The notes under the pieces are model-generated. The model did no database searches. It was not told the origin of the DNA and was given only the letters and a program-made list of their open reading frames with translations. This document shows positions 12,901 through 27,900 of a stretch of DNA of 64,000 nt, piece after piece. A program made the position numbers and the translations under genes. The number at the start of each line of letters is the position of its first letter. The stretch's first letter is position 1. The stretch covers positions 8,051,169 through 8,115,168 of the forward strand of contig CAIIXF020000010.1 of NCBI GenBank assembly GCA_903813345.2, given 5' to 3'. The DNA comes from Owenia fusiformis. Lineage: Eukaryota; Annelida; Polychaeta; Sabellida; Oweniidae.

Positions 12901-15900
12901 TATCGCAGCAAAAATGACAAATTAATTGAGGAACATATAAATTGTACATACTCTTCAGAGTCATACAAGTGGGATTTTGGGTGATCATAATCCAGTTCTT
13001 CAGTACTACTCGAATCTTTATTTGTTAATATGCCCTCATCACTTGTTGAAAGGTTAAGAATATCATTAAGTTCTTTCTGGCGTTGAGCTTTGGCAAGTTC
13101 TTCCTGTTTCTTTTGTTCTTCCAGTTTTTTCTTAATCTCAGCCTCACGTAGTTCTTTAAGTCGACGCTCCTCGATCATCTTACGCATATGCTCAGCTTGG
13201 AGTTGCCGTTCCTTTTCTTCCTCTTCAGCTAAGAGCCGAAGTCTTCTCTCCTCAAGCAGGGACTGGTATCTAAAACCATGAACTCATGTGAGAGAAATAT
13301 CTTGTGGTCATGTTTAAAAAATGAGAGTGTAAAACAGAGAAATCTGACAGAAATAAAGGAAACAGGCAAGTAGTCATCAATCTGAGCAGATGTCTAATGT
13401 GACCCTTGGAAATAGAAACAGCCCAACTATGCAACCATTTGTACATAAACACAAGAAATGAGCCTCTTCACTCAAACTATAGAAAGAGTATGGATGAAAA
13501 GCATGAACGAAATATTTTAGAAGATACTGCATGATGAACATGAATTTAAAACTGTAATATGTACAGGATATTGAGCATCACAGCCTTTCGTTGGACAGGA
13601 TTGTATGTAAAATACAAACATCTTTAAAGTGTAACTGGAATGTGTTCAGGAACATAGCAATTGTTAATTCTTTTGGAAATGGGTTTTCCCATATTTATTA
13701 TGGTTATGAACCATCTTTTGTTTGTACCTTTTTTGAGCTAGGTAGAATCGTATCGCACTCTGTATTTGAACTGCAGCCTGGACTTTCTCCCGGAATGCCT
13801 TCCGCACTTTATAACCTTTATAGTACTTTTGAATCAACATTGCAGCATATATACCAAGCCTTATACGCCTCCTTGCGATGTAACTTCGCACAACAGCCTG
13901 GAAACATCAGAATAAAAGAGAAGTGATTTTCTCATTTTATAGTTTGTATGATGTGTTTTTATTGTTATTCCTTGTTCTTTTCCACCTCACCTGGTTCCAT
14001 ATGATATGAATATGATGCGTGTTGGTTGAAAGTAGAGCTTGTAACCCCCTGTAACCTTTTATTTGGGAAAGCTACATATATTTCAGATTCACTTCTAATG
14101 TAAGACATTGCACATTGATTTAAACAAGTTTCATATGACAAAAGAGAAAAGCAATTCATATGCTGTATTGGTAATACATTTGAGATGGTGTTTAACTGTC
14201 AACATTTGTGGAGAATGGAGTAAATTAGGTTGCGAAATATGTGAAATTCACAATTTACAGTAATTTATAAGTTCATTTCTCCACAACAGTAGACACCATC
14301 CCTAAGTATCTAAAAAGCATTCACATCAATACAGAAGACTTACTTGTATCTTGATTACAGAACTCCTCATCTTAATATATCTCTGTCTCTCTTGTTTAGC
14401 CCGAACCAAGCGTTGTATCTTGATGATGCATGCCATGATGGCCTGGTGGAGCATGTCGTCTAACCTCAACTTCTCAGTTTCTCGCAGAAACACCTTTAAG
14501 AGTTTTACCTTTCTTTATAATCATGCATTGTCAAAATCAAACACAAGCAAATATTATTGAATAATGCAAGTATTTATTTTTTATTCAACAGGAAACAATG
14601 CTTTTCTATCACTAGCAATGTACACAGTGTGACAATATAATTAACACCCAAAGGCCCAGTTATTTTCAATTTTGGCCAGCTATTTGCTTCAGCACAACTG
14701 ATAATTTGTCATTTCTTTAATATTATGGCATAATCAATTGAAATAATTTAATAAAAAATACAAAATATATGTATTGGAAAATAATTTTAAAAACTGGTTG
14801 GTAATTCAATTTTTAGAGGTTCAAGTACAGTTAACCCTGTCTTAGTGAACACCTCTCTCTAGTAAACACATGTGTTTAGTAAACACCACTTCAATACACA
14901 TTTTATATTAACTCCTGTACTAAATCCAGTCTCTGTAGTGAACACTTACCCACAGTGAATACTTTTTTTGGCTCCATAGGTGTTGACTTTATACAGGTTT
15001 TACTGTACATACATACAACACACTTGTGGTATATCTTACCTTAGTCTTGCCAATCTGGTAATTGTCTTTGTTCAGACCAAGAGAATTCAGAAACTTTGTG
15101 ACATCTTCCCGAGAGCTTAATAGACCATTAGGCAGCAAGATCTTGTAGTTGAAGATGAACTCCTGAAATAGTTATATTAGTGCATTTAATACTACACATT
15201 CATAATTGTACATGTATATGCATTATATATCACTCGCTGTGACCATAATTCATACATGACCGTGCTAGATCAGAATTCCTCATCCAATCAGAATGCAGCA
15301 TAGCCGTTCTCTAATTCTCAATAGATGAGTGACAATTTATCGTGCAATCTGCATCCGGGAATCTATGTATCGTGTTGTATTGTTACGTCACACCTGGGAA
15401 TGACGACAATATCAGCAAGGTTGTTATTTCATGGACCTCAATCGCCAATTAACAGTATATTCTAGTGATAATTTTTAGGACAAGTTTATAATATCAGTTC
15501 TGCATACTGGGTCCAAGATACATTACCAGTTTTAAATTCAAAAATCAAGACAATTGATAAATATGGCTGTTGATGAGGAAAATGACTGCCTCTTAGATCA
15601 TCCAGCTTGTCCTAATCAGATCTTGAGATAAGTCTTTTTTGTCAATTATACCATATCACTTATAATGGTACAAATTCAAATCAGGCTGAATTGTTATTTG
15701 TTATCTTCATACCAAGATGATTTGACCCCTCCCCCACATGTCCATCAGAACCTGATATAAACAATTTCATGTGCAATAATAAAATAATAGTGGAAGCCTT
15801 TTTTATCGTGGATTAATAAAAATGACAACATCCATACAATCGCACCTTGTAAATATGGGACATAGATGGTGATAGGTTAAGATGTCGCCTAGCATATTGG

Positions 15901-18900
15901 GTTACCCAGCAGAGACAAAAGAAGCATACCTCAAATGTAAGTCTGTAGTTATAGCCTGACTGTCTAATCATGACTGTAGCCAGCATGCCAGTGTAACGTA
16001 ACTGCCGCAAAACTGTCTCATCATCAAACCTACACGGAGCCTAAAATATATATCAGGAAATATGAAGAAAGACTGTGTGTGGGATGTGATTGCATAGAAG
16101 CCTCATAGGGATCTCATTAAAAGAATGAATAAGGGAATGAGTAAATGCTAATAAAGGCTGACTAACCAACTTAATCACACATGTTAATAAATGTGAAATT
16201 TTACAATTAAATTCTTGATTCATTACAATACAAACCAATTCCATGACATATGCTAACTCCCCTTATTTGGAGTGATTGGCAAGTCTAAAATCATCCGGAT
16301 AAAAATAATGAGCTGATCCAAGTAAAGATCCCCAAATAATAAAGGGGAGTAAGCATATGTCATGGAATAGGTTGGATTGCATGTAATCTTAAATACCCTA
16401 TACTTAAGTTGTTTCTACTTTGTAATTTGTACATGCTCCCACTCGTGTTTTTTCATGATAACAAATATTTGTTTTTATAAGAAACTTATTAAGATACTTA
16501 TTTTAATTCTCAGCAGGAGATTAATTAAGCATCAAAATTCAAGACAAGTAAAAGTACATACATGTATAGTACATTTACTAAAAAAACATATTTCACACAG
16601 ATTTAAGTGAGTTACCAAAGGGATATCCTGATACATAAACTCTGACATAAAGCAAAAATGAATGGAATCATTGGAGAAACGTTTATAAAATTGCTCAAAA
16701 CAATATTGGCAATTTACGTAATTATGAACATGTAGAAGAACAAAAATGAAATAATATGTCTTATAGGGTAAATACTTTACTCACCTTGTCTGCGTTAGAC
16801 TTGATACAGCGGATGAAATATGGATTCCCTTTGTCTAATGTCTCCATCAATTTTGACAAAGAATGCTAGAAAATTAATAATATTTTTTTTATTCAAGGCG
16901 ATGCAACAGAAACTAATCAAATTTTGGCAAAATCAGAAAATATGAAAGGCTATAAGCTATGGTTTAGAAGACTCAAGTGAATAAAATCTATACATATATG
17001 ACTGGAAAACATACTAATTTTGGTTTAAAATCTAAATTATTGCAAAATCATAGTTGGACTTATTGAATGACTTGTAAAACATGGTCACATTGATGTTTAG
17101 ATCTTTTGGATCTAATATCTTACCTGGAATTGGGCGCTAACACTTGGCATCTTTTTACTGGATGACCTCCGACTAATTGCACCTTTCCCCTGCATTGCAC
17201 GCATAGACTTCAGGTCCCGGAACCCCTAAACATGTGAAAACACTTATAAGCCACACGGTGAACAGAATCGCACCCTTGAACAAGATACACTTTTCGGGAT
17301 GGAAAATCCAAAATGGCCAACTTAACATTTACCCAGAATGCCAAAAACTAATGAGTTATAAACTTTCATAGGTAGAAACATCCCTGAAAATTTCAAATGA
17401 ATCTCTTAAACGGTTTGGCGGGAAACCGTAGACAAGCCTTCACAGACACGATTTTAGGACGAAAAATCCAAAATGGCCGCCTTAACATTTACCCAGAATG
17501 CCGAAAAACTAATCAGTTCTAAACTTTATAGGTAGAAACATCCCTGAAAATTTCAAATGAATTCCTCAAACGATTTGGCTGGAAACCGTAGACAAGCCTT
17601 GACAGACAAGATTTTAGGAGGGAAAGTCCAAAATGGCCGCCTTAACATTTACCCAGAATGCCGAAAAACTAATCATTTCTTAACTTTCATAGGTAGAAAC
17701 ATCCCTGAGAATTTCAAATGAATCCCTCAAACGGTTTGGCTGGAAACCTGTAGGCAAGCCTTGACAGACAAGATTTTAGGACGGAAAATCCAAAATGGCC
17801 GCCTTAACATTTACCCAGAATGCCGAAAAACTAATCAGTTCTAAACTTTCATAGGTAGAAACATCCCTGAGAAATTCAAATGAATCCCTCAAATGGTTTG
17901 GCTGGAAACCTGTAGACAAGCCTTGACAGACAAGATTTTAGGATGGAAAATCCAAAATGGCCGCCTTAACATTTACCCAGAATGCCGAAATACTAATCAT
18001 TTCTAAACTTTCATAGGTAGAAACATCCCTGAGAATTTCAAATGAATCCCTCAAACGGTTTGGCTGGAAACCTGTAGACAAGATTATTCGGGACGCCTGC
18101 CCAACCGCCCGCCCGGCAAACTGATTACAATATAGCACCTAAGGGTGCGATAAAAATATGATTAGATACCAAGAGTACAGGGAAACAAGACACATGCTTT
18201 TAATTTCAAATTTGACACACAACAGTTTCCCTACGATTGAACCAGAATATCACTCTTTCTTTTTATTAAATAATCATAACTTATCTTCACATATAAAGGC
18301 ACTGCAGCACTGTCTTAATCGGTATCCTCTATTCTAACAATGGTTGTTTTTGAATAACAAACTGTGTTTAAAATTCCAACATATAACATTAATTGAACTT
18401 CAAAATGTATTAAATGTACATGATCTGCAAGAGAATAATTTGACTCAGTGAATTTTATAAACAATGACGGTATAAACTAACCCTACTATCACACCAAACT
18501 AGTTCTCACTATGTTCTCGAAAACGGGCTTCAACTGTTTACCAACGGACTGGACGTACTTAAAACCATTTGGGGTCTATTTACAAACTTCATCGAACATA
18601 CTCGAACGGGTAGGTCCTCTAAAACTTAGAACTTGCTCAAATGTCCTCTTGGTCATCACGTTCTACAATTAGAACAAGTGACAACCTACTAACGACGAGC
18701 TGGACGTACTACAAATGGAATCGTAGTACTTCAATCCTACTATGGACAGTTTAACAACGAGTTGAACTGTCTGGGGACATATTGAGAACGAGGTAGAACT
18801 AATTGCAAACAGGTTAAAACTGATTAAGAATGTATTTATCAATGAGTTAGCAAAAATATAGCTATCACACCAAGCAAGTTGCCACTGGTTTTAAACTGTG

Positions 18901-21900
18901 TGCGAACGGAATGAACGTAGCTACAACGTTCAACGGTCTGTTTACGAACTTCATGGACTTTCCCGGACGGGGAATGTGATTTAGAATTTTGAATCGATTA
19001 AAAATTCAATGGCGACCATACCATTCTGTAATCAGGTCATGATGACCTTCTAGACTAAGGGACACGTTATACGAAGTTGCACACCGACGTGGTGCAACCT
19101 GAACGAACTGCGAATGAGATGGACGTATTGAAGACTGTTCATGAACGAAGAAGCTATTTATTTTAGACATATTTCCCTACCACAGCCAGATTGAGCCCGT
19201 TTTATGATGTTTTCGTAGGACTGGCAAGAATGGGTAAGAAATAGTTTGGTGTGATAGGGGGGTAACAAAACAAACACATGGCCTCTCCACACTCATATCA
19301 TAAAACTTTTATCAAAAGGAATATAACTCAACAATGAAGAATACTACTAGGTAACTGCACTTTTCAAATCTATGAAATCAATACTTGATATACTTTTAAA
19401 TGCCATATGGTGTCAGTATTACTCATGTATTATTATTGTACTGTATATACATTATTTCTAAATTAATAAATACTAAAATATATAATTCCTTTGTCCAGCA
19501 GAACTGAATTCAATACAAAATCTATGTACTCATTATTTTCAGTGTTTAATATTTTGGGGTTAAAGCCCCAAGTTTAATTACAATTATACTGAGTTAGAAA
19601 TATTAGAAATTAAAATTGCTAATATCTAATAATAACAATAATTAAGCTCTTGTGTTTGTCTTATGATCTTTGACGTTCTACCAGATTCAATGACTGATAA
19701 CTCCCACTGATTCATTATCACTAGAATTCATTACTCCTTTAACTCAGTGCATTTCATAAAAGACAATAACAAAAAATGGGTTCGATAATCAATTTTGATG
19801 AAATTGAGATTAGGTTTTTGTTATCTGAATGTACCTTTAAGCTCCTACTGCTTTTTGGCTTGAAAGACTTGTTTTTCCTGAAAATCATGTAAACTTATTT
19901 AAAACAAATATGTACATTGTATCATATATATCCAAACAATACAGGATTCAGTTTATTGAAAACAATAATAAATTAATAATAATAACCATTCTCTATAATT
20001 TATCAAAATATATATTTTTGTTTTTGACAATTTTGTATTTCTTCAGAAACACCCATGCAATTTAGTGCACGCATATAGCAGTAAGCCTCAACCACTATAT
20101 CTAATATATAATAAAGATCAACAAGAAGGAAATATATAAAGTTTAGAAAAAAGCTTTATTACAAACATGTACATGTAACTATTCTATATAACAGGTAACA
20201 TACATATTATGCTTATCAGACTTAAATAAATCAAAAGGATATTTTAAAAAATAGAAAATCATTAAGCACATGGAAATACCAGTGAATAATGAAACAGAAA
20301 ACCTCTAAAATTGTCATCATAGTATTTCCCGGATGATGGGCCAGACCCAAGATTTGTCACAGTATACAATAATTAGGAATGAAATTTGAGGATAAGAGAA
20401 AACATTGAGAGTGATGTTATCACATGATTATTGCAGTTAGGTGCAGTTAGGTGAAGATTAAGGAAAATACAATTTACATACAGTGCAAGATATTTATTTT
20501 GACAATGGGTTTCATATTGTAGCATTTCACTAAAGACACAACCAAAATAGTTAATAAATAGTATAGTACTTGAGAGAGGATGTACCTCAGTGCAGAAATG
20601 GCTATGGACTGTGATATTCTATGACATAGCATTTTTGAGGAGAAAATGACAAGATAATTCAATGTTCTAGCAAGTGAGAAAAATTGGTCAAAATAATGAA
20701 ATATTGTTGCATTCAAGAGGAGAAAGTTTCAGTGAACAGAAATGTTTCAAGAGAGCAGAATTGGTTCAAGATAATTTACATATTGTAGCAATTCAGGGAG
20801 GAAATGTACAGGATCATTGATAGAGCACCATACTTAAGTGTAGAAATTACCATCTTAACTTACAAAGAATAGCACTTTAAGAGAGGAGAGGGCCAAGATG
20901 ATTTGTAAATTGTAGGGGAAAAGATATTTCTTATTGGACAATGTATTTGAATATTTTAGCTTTTCAGTAAAGATAGAGCTAAGACATTTAAATATTGTAG
21001 CACTTATAAGAAGATAGGAGAAATATTTACATATTGTCACTCTTTTATCAATAAAGGACCAGACCATGAACATTCATAAATTAAACGGTACAGAAGACAG
21101 GCTATAGACATATTTTAATTCAACTTATTTGTGGTAGCTTTGTTAAAGAGAGTCAGATCAATGATTAAATATTAGCACTTGGGTCAAGATAATTTACATA
21201 ATAGTGTTTCCTCTGTTAAGACATTGAAGCTTTTTGATTATAAGAGGGCCAAGATATTACATACTGTAGCACTTTAGTGGCTCGACGCATCACCTCCATT
21301 TCAGAGTCAAATTGTAGAGCATTATTGTTGCAAGGTAAAACATCACGATAAACAAGTGATTGCGTCCTTTGCGCCCGCTGTGCTCTATTCACAGAAGGCT
21401 TTTCCCTTAGGTTAACAGAGTTAGCTTGGTCAGACTGATGTTGAGTAGGGGAGGGAATAGAACGTTCACTTGCGCTACGTTTAGGACTGAAAACAATATA
21501 ACGTGAACTTTTCATAACATATGTCTTTTTGGTTTATAGAGGTTTGAGTAGTGGTCTGATTCCTCATACTCTCCTTCTACAAAAAAATCCCATAATGCAT
21601 TGCAGTGAGCAGACGTATTTAGGGAACATATAAAGAGTGAAATAGACACACAACAGTGAGCACATGCATATGCAGCCTGACACCCTAAACATCTAGTCTA
21701 CACAGAATGTTACACCTCCTCCAATTGCAGTTTAACACAAAGCCACTAGAAATGACAATGAACTATGGGCAAGGTTAAAGGCTACCTTATTTTTGACACT
21801 TTGTGGCTTTGTGTTGACTGATTCTAATATTCATGCATATATAACTGCACAGAAGTTACAATAAAATGCAGTATGCATACGTCATAATGCAACTGACTTC

Positions 21901-24900
21901 ACAAAACATGGACATATTTCATTCTGGAAATTGACAGAGCAGCGCATCAGGACTGCATATGCACAGAAACATCAAACAATAAATATTCCTTATATGATGT
22001 CGTGGTGGTCATAAATAACTGCAAATAAGTTGGCAAATGTAAATAAAGGACCCATAGCCCTTGTGCTCACACAGTCATGGTAAATCACAAAACTGATGGA
22101 CGGACCAATGTATAGGCTATAATGAAGGATAGATGGAGAACTGTGCAATTTCTAAAGTTTAATGTGTGAGCCAAAGAGTAATTCAAATATTGCATATATG
22201 TCTTAAGAAATGACAATAAAAAGAAAATTTTCTTGGCAAGTGTTTCGTGAAAATCAAAGACCAACATGACATCATTTCATACAGTTGCCCTTATAAGGAA
22301 ACACAACCTCAGATACATCAAAACATGACGCAAATCATTGTTTATTATGCTGTGCATTTTTACATACTTTAATTAAAATCAAAACAAACATGCATTAAAA
22401 GTGATTAAAATTGTTATGAATGTACCTGAAGAAATGTACAACCACCACAAGATAAAATGTAACATGCATAAATCAATCAAAACAAAATGCCCGTTGAACA
22501 CCCTGCCCTCTCTCTCTCCCTCTCTCTCCCCCCCCTCCCTCTCTCCCTCCATTGATGTGTAGGCATTATGCTTTGATTTTAACAACAAATGTGCCAAAAT
22601 TATGCAAAGCACTAGGCTCAACTATTTAAGTAATTCTTTAAGATTATAACTATAATTAAAATAGGATGACAATTTTGATGGCGTCTTCTTTCTTTGTTAC
22701 AAAATTAAATGATGGCCTTGGACATTCTTTTTCTAATTCATAAAAGCAAGGTACATTTATATGACTAGGGATGATACTATGATTTAAGTCAAACAGGTCA
22801 TAAGCAGGGAATATACTCCATTAAAAGATTACAAATAAGTGCATTACATTTTGAAATATCAAATTGGGGCAAATGAAGCTGTGACTGACAAATGATCAAT
22901 AGGATAATGAAGATATTGGTTACATAAAAAGACAACGATGACAAAACCTCAAGATAATGGTAACATGGCTTGGTGGAATGGTGTAAAGATGAGGAAATGG
23001 TGGGGGGAATGGTTATAAAATGGTAGCCCATGGGGGTAATGAAGTATGAAGTGAGGTCAAAGGAAAAAGAAATGCTGAAAGTGTAAGAAATGGGAAAGGA
23101 TGAACAAATGATTAGAAAGCACTTCATGGGGAAATCCAATATTGCACTGGCAAATGAGAGAACAGAAAATTAACTTACAAATGGGGGTAGAACATCTAAA
23201 GTGATCAACAATTAACCCAAACCAATGTGAACACACAATATAATAGAAAAATGTAACAAATTGGGGAATTATTTAAGAAAGAAATGAAACCAATGATGGA
23301 ACATGGTTAAAAAGTAACCACACTGTATAAATGGGAAGCATATAGTTATAATAACATTAGGGACTAAGAAATCAGGAACTCATGCTGCGGACTCACTTGA
23401 TACGGCGCAGAACTGTGAGAGCGAGTGTTGTTTCAAACATCCCACTACGTGAAGTAAAACAGAAATATTCGCTTGAAATGTCCAACTATTTTAGTGACAT
23501 GACTAAATCAAGTACTTTTACTAAACAGAATTCCAAAAACATGCAACCTGTTTCATATGGTAACTAATAATCTGAAAAGTATCAGAAATAGTTGAATTAC
23601 AGGTAATACACCTAAAATAAATAGAACAGTGGTTTTGGGGGTCTTGTGTGGGAATTTCTGACCTGTGCGGACATTACATCAGATGTAAAAGATCCGCCGA
23701 ATTAGCCACAAATATCATGAACTATAATTTGTGAAATTCAATTGACTTTCCCTTTGTATTGTACATGTATCATGATACATTAGAAAAATGAAGAGTTAAA
23801 ATTCATGATATTTTCAAAAATGGCATCTGGGTTATCTGTTCAGCATGGCCCACCTTAAGGAAATTGATGTACATATATCAGAGAGAATAGCACATCAAGC
23901 ATGCAGTTGATTTGTGACAGGCCTCCAGTCTGCAGTGTTATTGCTTGCTCCACCTCGTTAGCCTTAAATAATTTTTAGGGAGATTTATCAAGAGACACCA
24001 AACAAAACAAAATCTGGAGGGAGAATAGATGTCCTAGAATCAGGCACATAGGGGATTGCGAAAATCATGTCCCTCAATTTTCGAAATCTGATAATTTTGA
24101 ATTTCGATTGACTCCCATTTGTTAAATCAAACACTATTCAGTTTGCCATCTCCAATACCTCATCCCCCGGCAAAAGCTTTAAAAATGGCAGAATAAATTA
24201 AGTTTTAAAGTAAGTTTAGTTGTGCAGTTACACAGTGTGATTCACATGTGATTCATTCCATATTGAAGTGTTGTCACATCTTACCAATGACTATAAGCTA
24301 AGTTAAGCCCTATATGATGTGGAAAGCGACGCAGTTGTTTAGCCCAATGGTGCCTAAAACATGCATGAATAAAAATAAAGATGTCAGCAGGAGTACATCA
24401 GGGTAGGAGCTGCTGTTATTCTGTTACCTAGAATGCCTAGTAGATGCAGAGTAAATGTAAAACAAAAACAATAAATTCATTTAAAAAAAGTGCTCTTCAA
24501 TAACATAGCTTATCTACTCTAAAATATTATTGTGAGATATTAAGATCCGATTTTCAACTTAGTTAAATCCAGTCACCAAAATATTTATTTCACATGATGT
24601 TTTTCACTATCTTTCACATGAGCACATTTCTTGGGATGGAAATCTAAAATTGTTGTCTTCAAAAAAAACAAAATTAAATCATTACCCTAGTTACAGGGGA
24701 TGTTTGTTTTTACTTACCCAAGTCCCATGGTCTGAATACTGTCCATAGAACTTGTAGAAGTTGACTTAGGCCCCATAGAGAGTTGTCGTACAGGTAAACT
24801 ACTAGTGGACTGAGCTTTGAGCGAGTTCTGTTGGGCTTTGCGTCTTATTGAACCTATCCTACCTAAACAAGTAAATATTTATAACTTATATTATAGTATA

Positions 24901-27900
24901 GCCTTGCCCCAAGTCGGTCTCTTTTACTTATCTTGATTTCTATTATGACCGCCTTGTACCAAAGAGAAAGCCACGTGCTTTACCGACAGTTTGTTTATGT
25001 CGGTGATTTTGACCAATAGCACGCGATCTTTCAATGTCTAAATTTAGGTTACAAACACACGAGGTAATACAGTTGTTGATTTTGCTCCAATCAGCGAGTT
25101 AGTATCGGAACCTTTGATAGTGGCATTGTGGGAAGTCCTACCTCGCTTTACTTTCATCAGCTAGCAAAAATGAAAATGACCCTCACAAAATCGATAAACA
25201 TTTTATTTGCTAAATAGAATTGAAAGTAATTTGAATGTAGTGGACCGATTTAATATCAGAAAGTTGATGACTGATCAGTTCACATATAAACACTTATAGT
25301 TATGCTGTTAAAAGGATAATGAAAAGTTGGGAAAATCCTTTTTTAATTGATTTTCCTGTTTATAAACATACCCACCTCTCAATTATATGCCTTAGATTCC
25401 TTAAGCAATCTCTGTATGGAGTCCTAACACCCCTCTGGTTTTACTGATGACATTAACTTGGACGCGTCCACTATTGAATAAAGTAGTTTGTACACGTGCC
25501 AACGTCCTCAATTTCCCTATTCCCCCTAATGAATAGTGGGGAGGTCGGGTGGGACTTTGGTAATTGAGAGGTGGGTATGTTTATAAACAGGAAAATCAAT
25601 TAAAAAAGGATTTTCCCAGTATTATTACACATCCCACCTCTCAATTATATGCCTGAATGTAGCCGAAAAGGAGGTGGGTGAATTCAGTTAAACCAGAGGG
25701 ACCCACAAACCAACAAGTAGAACATTCTAAATAATTTACATTATAAAATCATAAGAATGTTTAATGATGATGACTCACCACAAGGCTGTTGAAGATGCTA
25801 TATGTTGTATAGTGAGCCTGCAACCATCATAGGGCCTAATTTCCGCAGTTCTCCCTCGATCACTGATGTATCTCGTAGGTAGAAGCTGGTAAATGTGTTG
25901 TGATTTGCCCATGAGCAGGCTTTGAGAACTGCAGTAACTGACAGATTTGCTTGAACAGCAAGGCTTGCAGATAAGGCCCTGGTTTCGTGGGTTTTAATAG
26001 AGTTGATTTGGTAATCTGTTTCTTGTGAATTTTTGTAAGTATACAAGATCAGATTTTTCACCCAAGAAGATATAGTGTTTACGTGTATATCTCCAGTATA
26101 TCCGGCTTTGTATGGTATAAACAGTCTATTTCGGTTGCCCCTTGTTGAGACTGTGGCTTGAAGGTAGTAACGTAGAGCTCTGAGGGGGCAAAGTGTCCTG
26201 TCTGGAGAGTCTCTATTCACCAGTGTGGTGAGAGCTTTAATGAGGATTGGTTGAAAGCGAGATTCTCCTTCTGCAGCTGATAGTGACTTTGGTAGAAATC
26301 CTATGAAGGGATACATAGTTACTTGGTCCCTGGATTCTTACCATTTTAAACGTCTGAAGTCGAGTGCATGTATATCACTTCTTCTCTTCCCTGAAGCCAT
26401 GAGTAAAAGAAAGAGTGTTTTCCATGATGTGAATTTAAGTTCCGCTGTGGCCATAGGTTCGAAGGGTGCTTTGGATAAAGCATTAAGAACAAATACAAGA
26501 TTCCATTTAGGTACCATGTTCCTTGGTGTCAGGTTTTCCAGTTTAAAAGATCTGATAAGATCGCCTATGAGGGAATTATCAGTCAAGTCAATATCAGATG
26601 ATTTTTTCAGTACTGTATTATTGGCAGTTCTGTATCCTTCAATGGTAGGAATTGAAAGTTTCTTAGTCTGGTGAAGATATAGTAGAAACTCTGCCACTAG
26701 AGGAATATCTGCTTGGCATGGATCTGAATTCCGTTCATAACACCAAACAGTGAAGGTGTTCCACCTGGAATCATAGAGTTTATTTGTGGATTTCCTCCTT
26801 GATGATTCTGAGATTCGAAGAGACACTTCTGTAGAAAAGCCTTGTTTTTTGAGGGTGTCGTTGACAATTTGCAGGCGTGAAGGGCAAATATTTCCGGAGT
26901 CTGGTGAAACATGCTTGTCTTTGGCATTTTTAGTAGTTTTTGAGACACTGGAAGCGTTCTTGGGTAGTCCGTTAGAAGTTCCAGAATTTGCGTGAACCAA
27001 GGTTGATTTGGCCATTTTGGAGCTATCATTATGGCTTCGCAATTGTGTGTTCTCATTTTTGTTAGAACTTTGTCGATCATGCTTGTTGGTGGGAATATGT
27101 AGAAGTTGAGATTGTCCCACGGGATTGACATTGTGTCTGTTCCCCAGCTGTTTTGGTCTGGTACTGGGGATACATATAGTGGTAGTTTGTTGTTGTGACA
27201 TGTCGCCATCAAATCTAACTGAGGAGTCTCCCATATTTGCCACAGTCGTTTCACTATTTGTGGGAGTAGAGACCATTCTGTGTTCACTATCCAGTCCCGT
27301 CTGCCCGTCGGTTTAGGGATCCTGCTATATGTTGAGCTCTTATGTTTATTTGGTGGTTTTTGCACCAGATTAGGATTTCCTGGCTTAGGGTCAGAAGACT
27401 TTTCGATTTTGTCCCGCCTTGTTTGTTTATGTAGCTTAGGGCTGTTGTGTTGTCCAGGCAAACTAGAATGTTTGCTTGAGGTACCAGTAGATGATTCAGT
27501 TTGTGTAGAACTTTCAATACTGCCGCTAGTTCTAGCCAGTTGATGTGGTTTCTCATTTCTGATGGGGACCAGAATCCATTGATTTCCACAGAGTCCATGT
27601 GTGCACCCCACATAGTCTCCGATGCATCCGTGAAGATTGTGTGATCTGGAACAAACATTCCCAGAGGTTGACCCATGAGTAGATTCTGCTCGTCCATCCA
27701 CCATTTCAGTGTGTTTATTACTTCTTGGTTGATGTAGATTGGTGTCTCTAGTGATTTTGTAGGAGACATCTGGCTGGCTAGGCACTGTTGAATTGGTCTC
27801 ATGTATAGTCTGCCCCAGGGTATATTTTTCTCTGCTGAGGCTAGTAGGCCTAGTAGTTTCATCCACTGCCTTGTTGGTTGAGAAAGGGTATTGGTGAATA

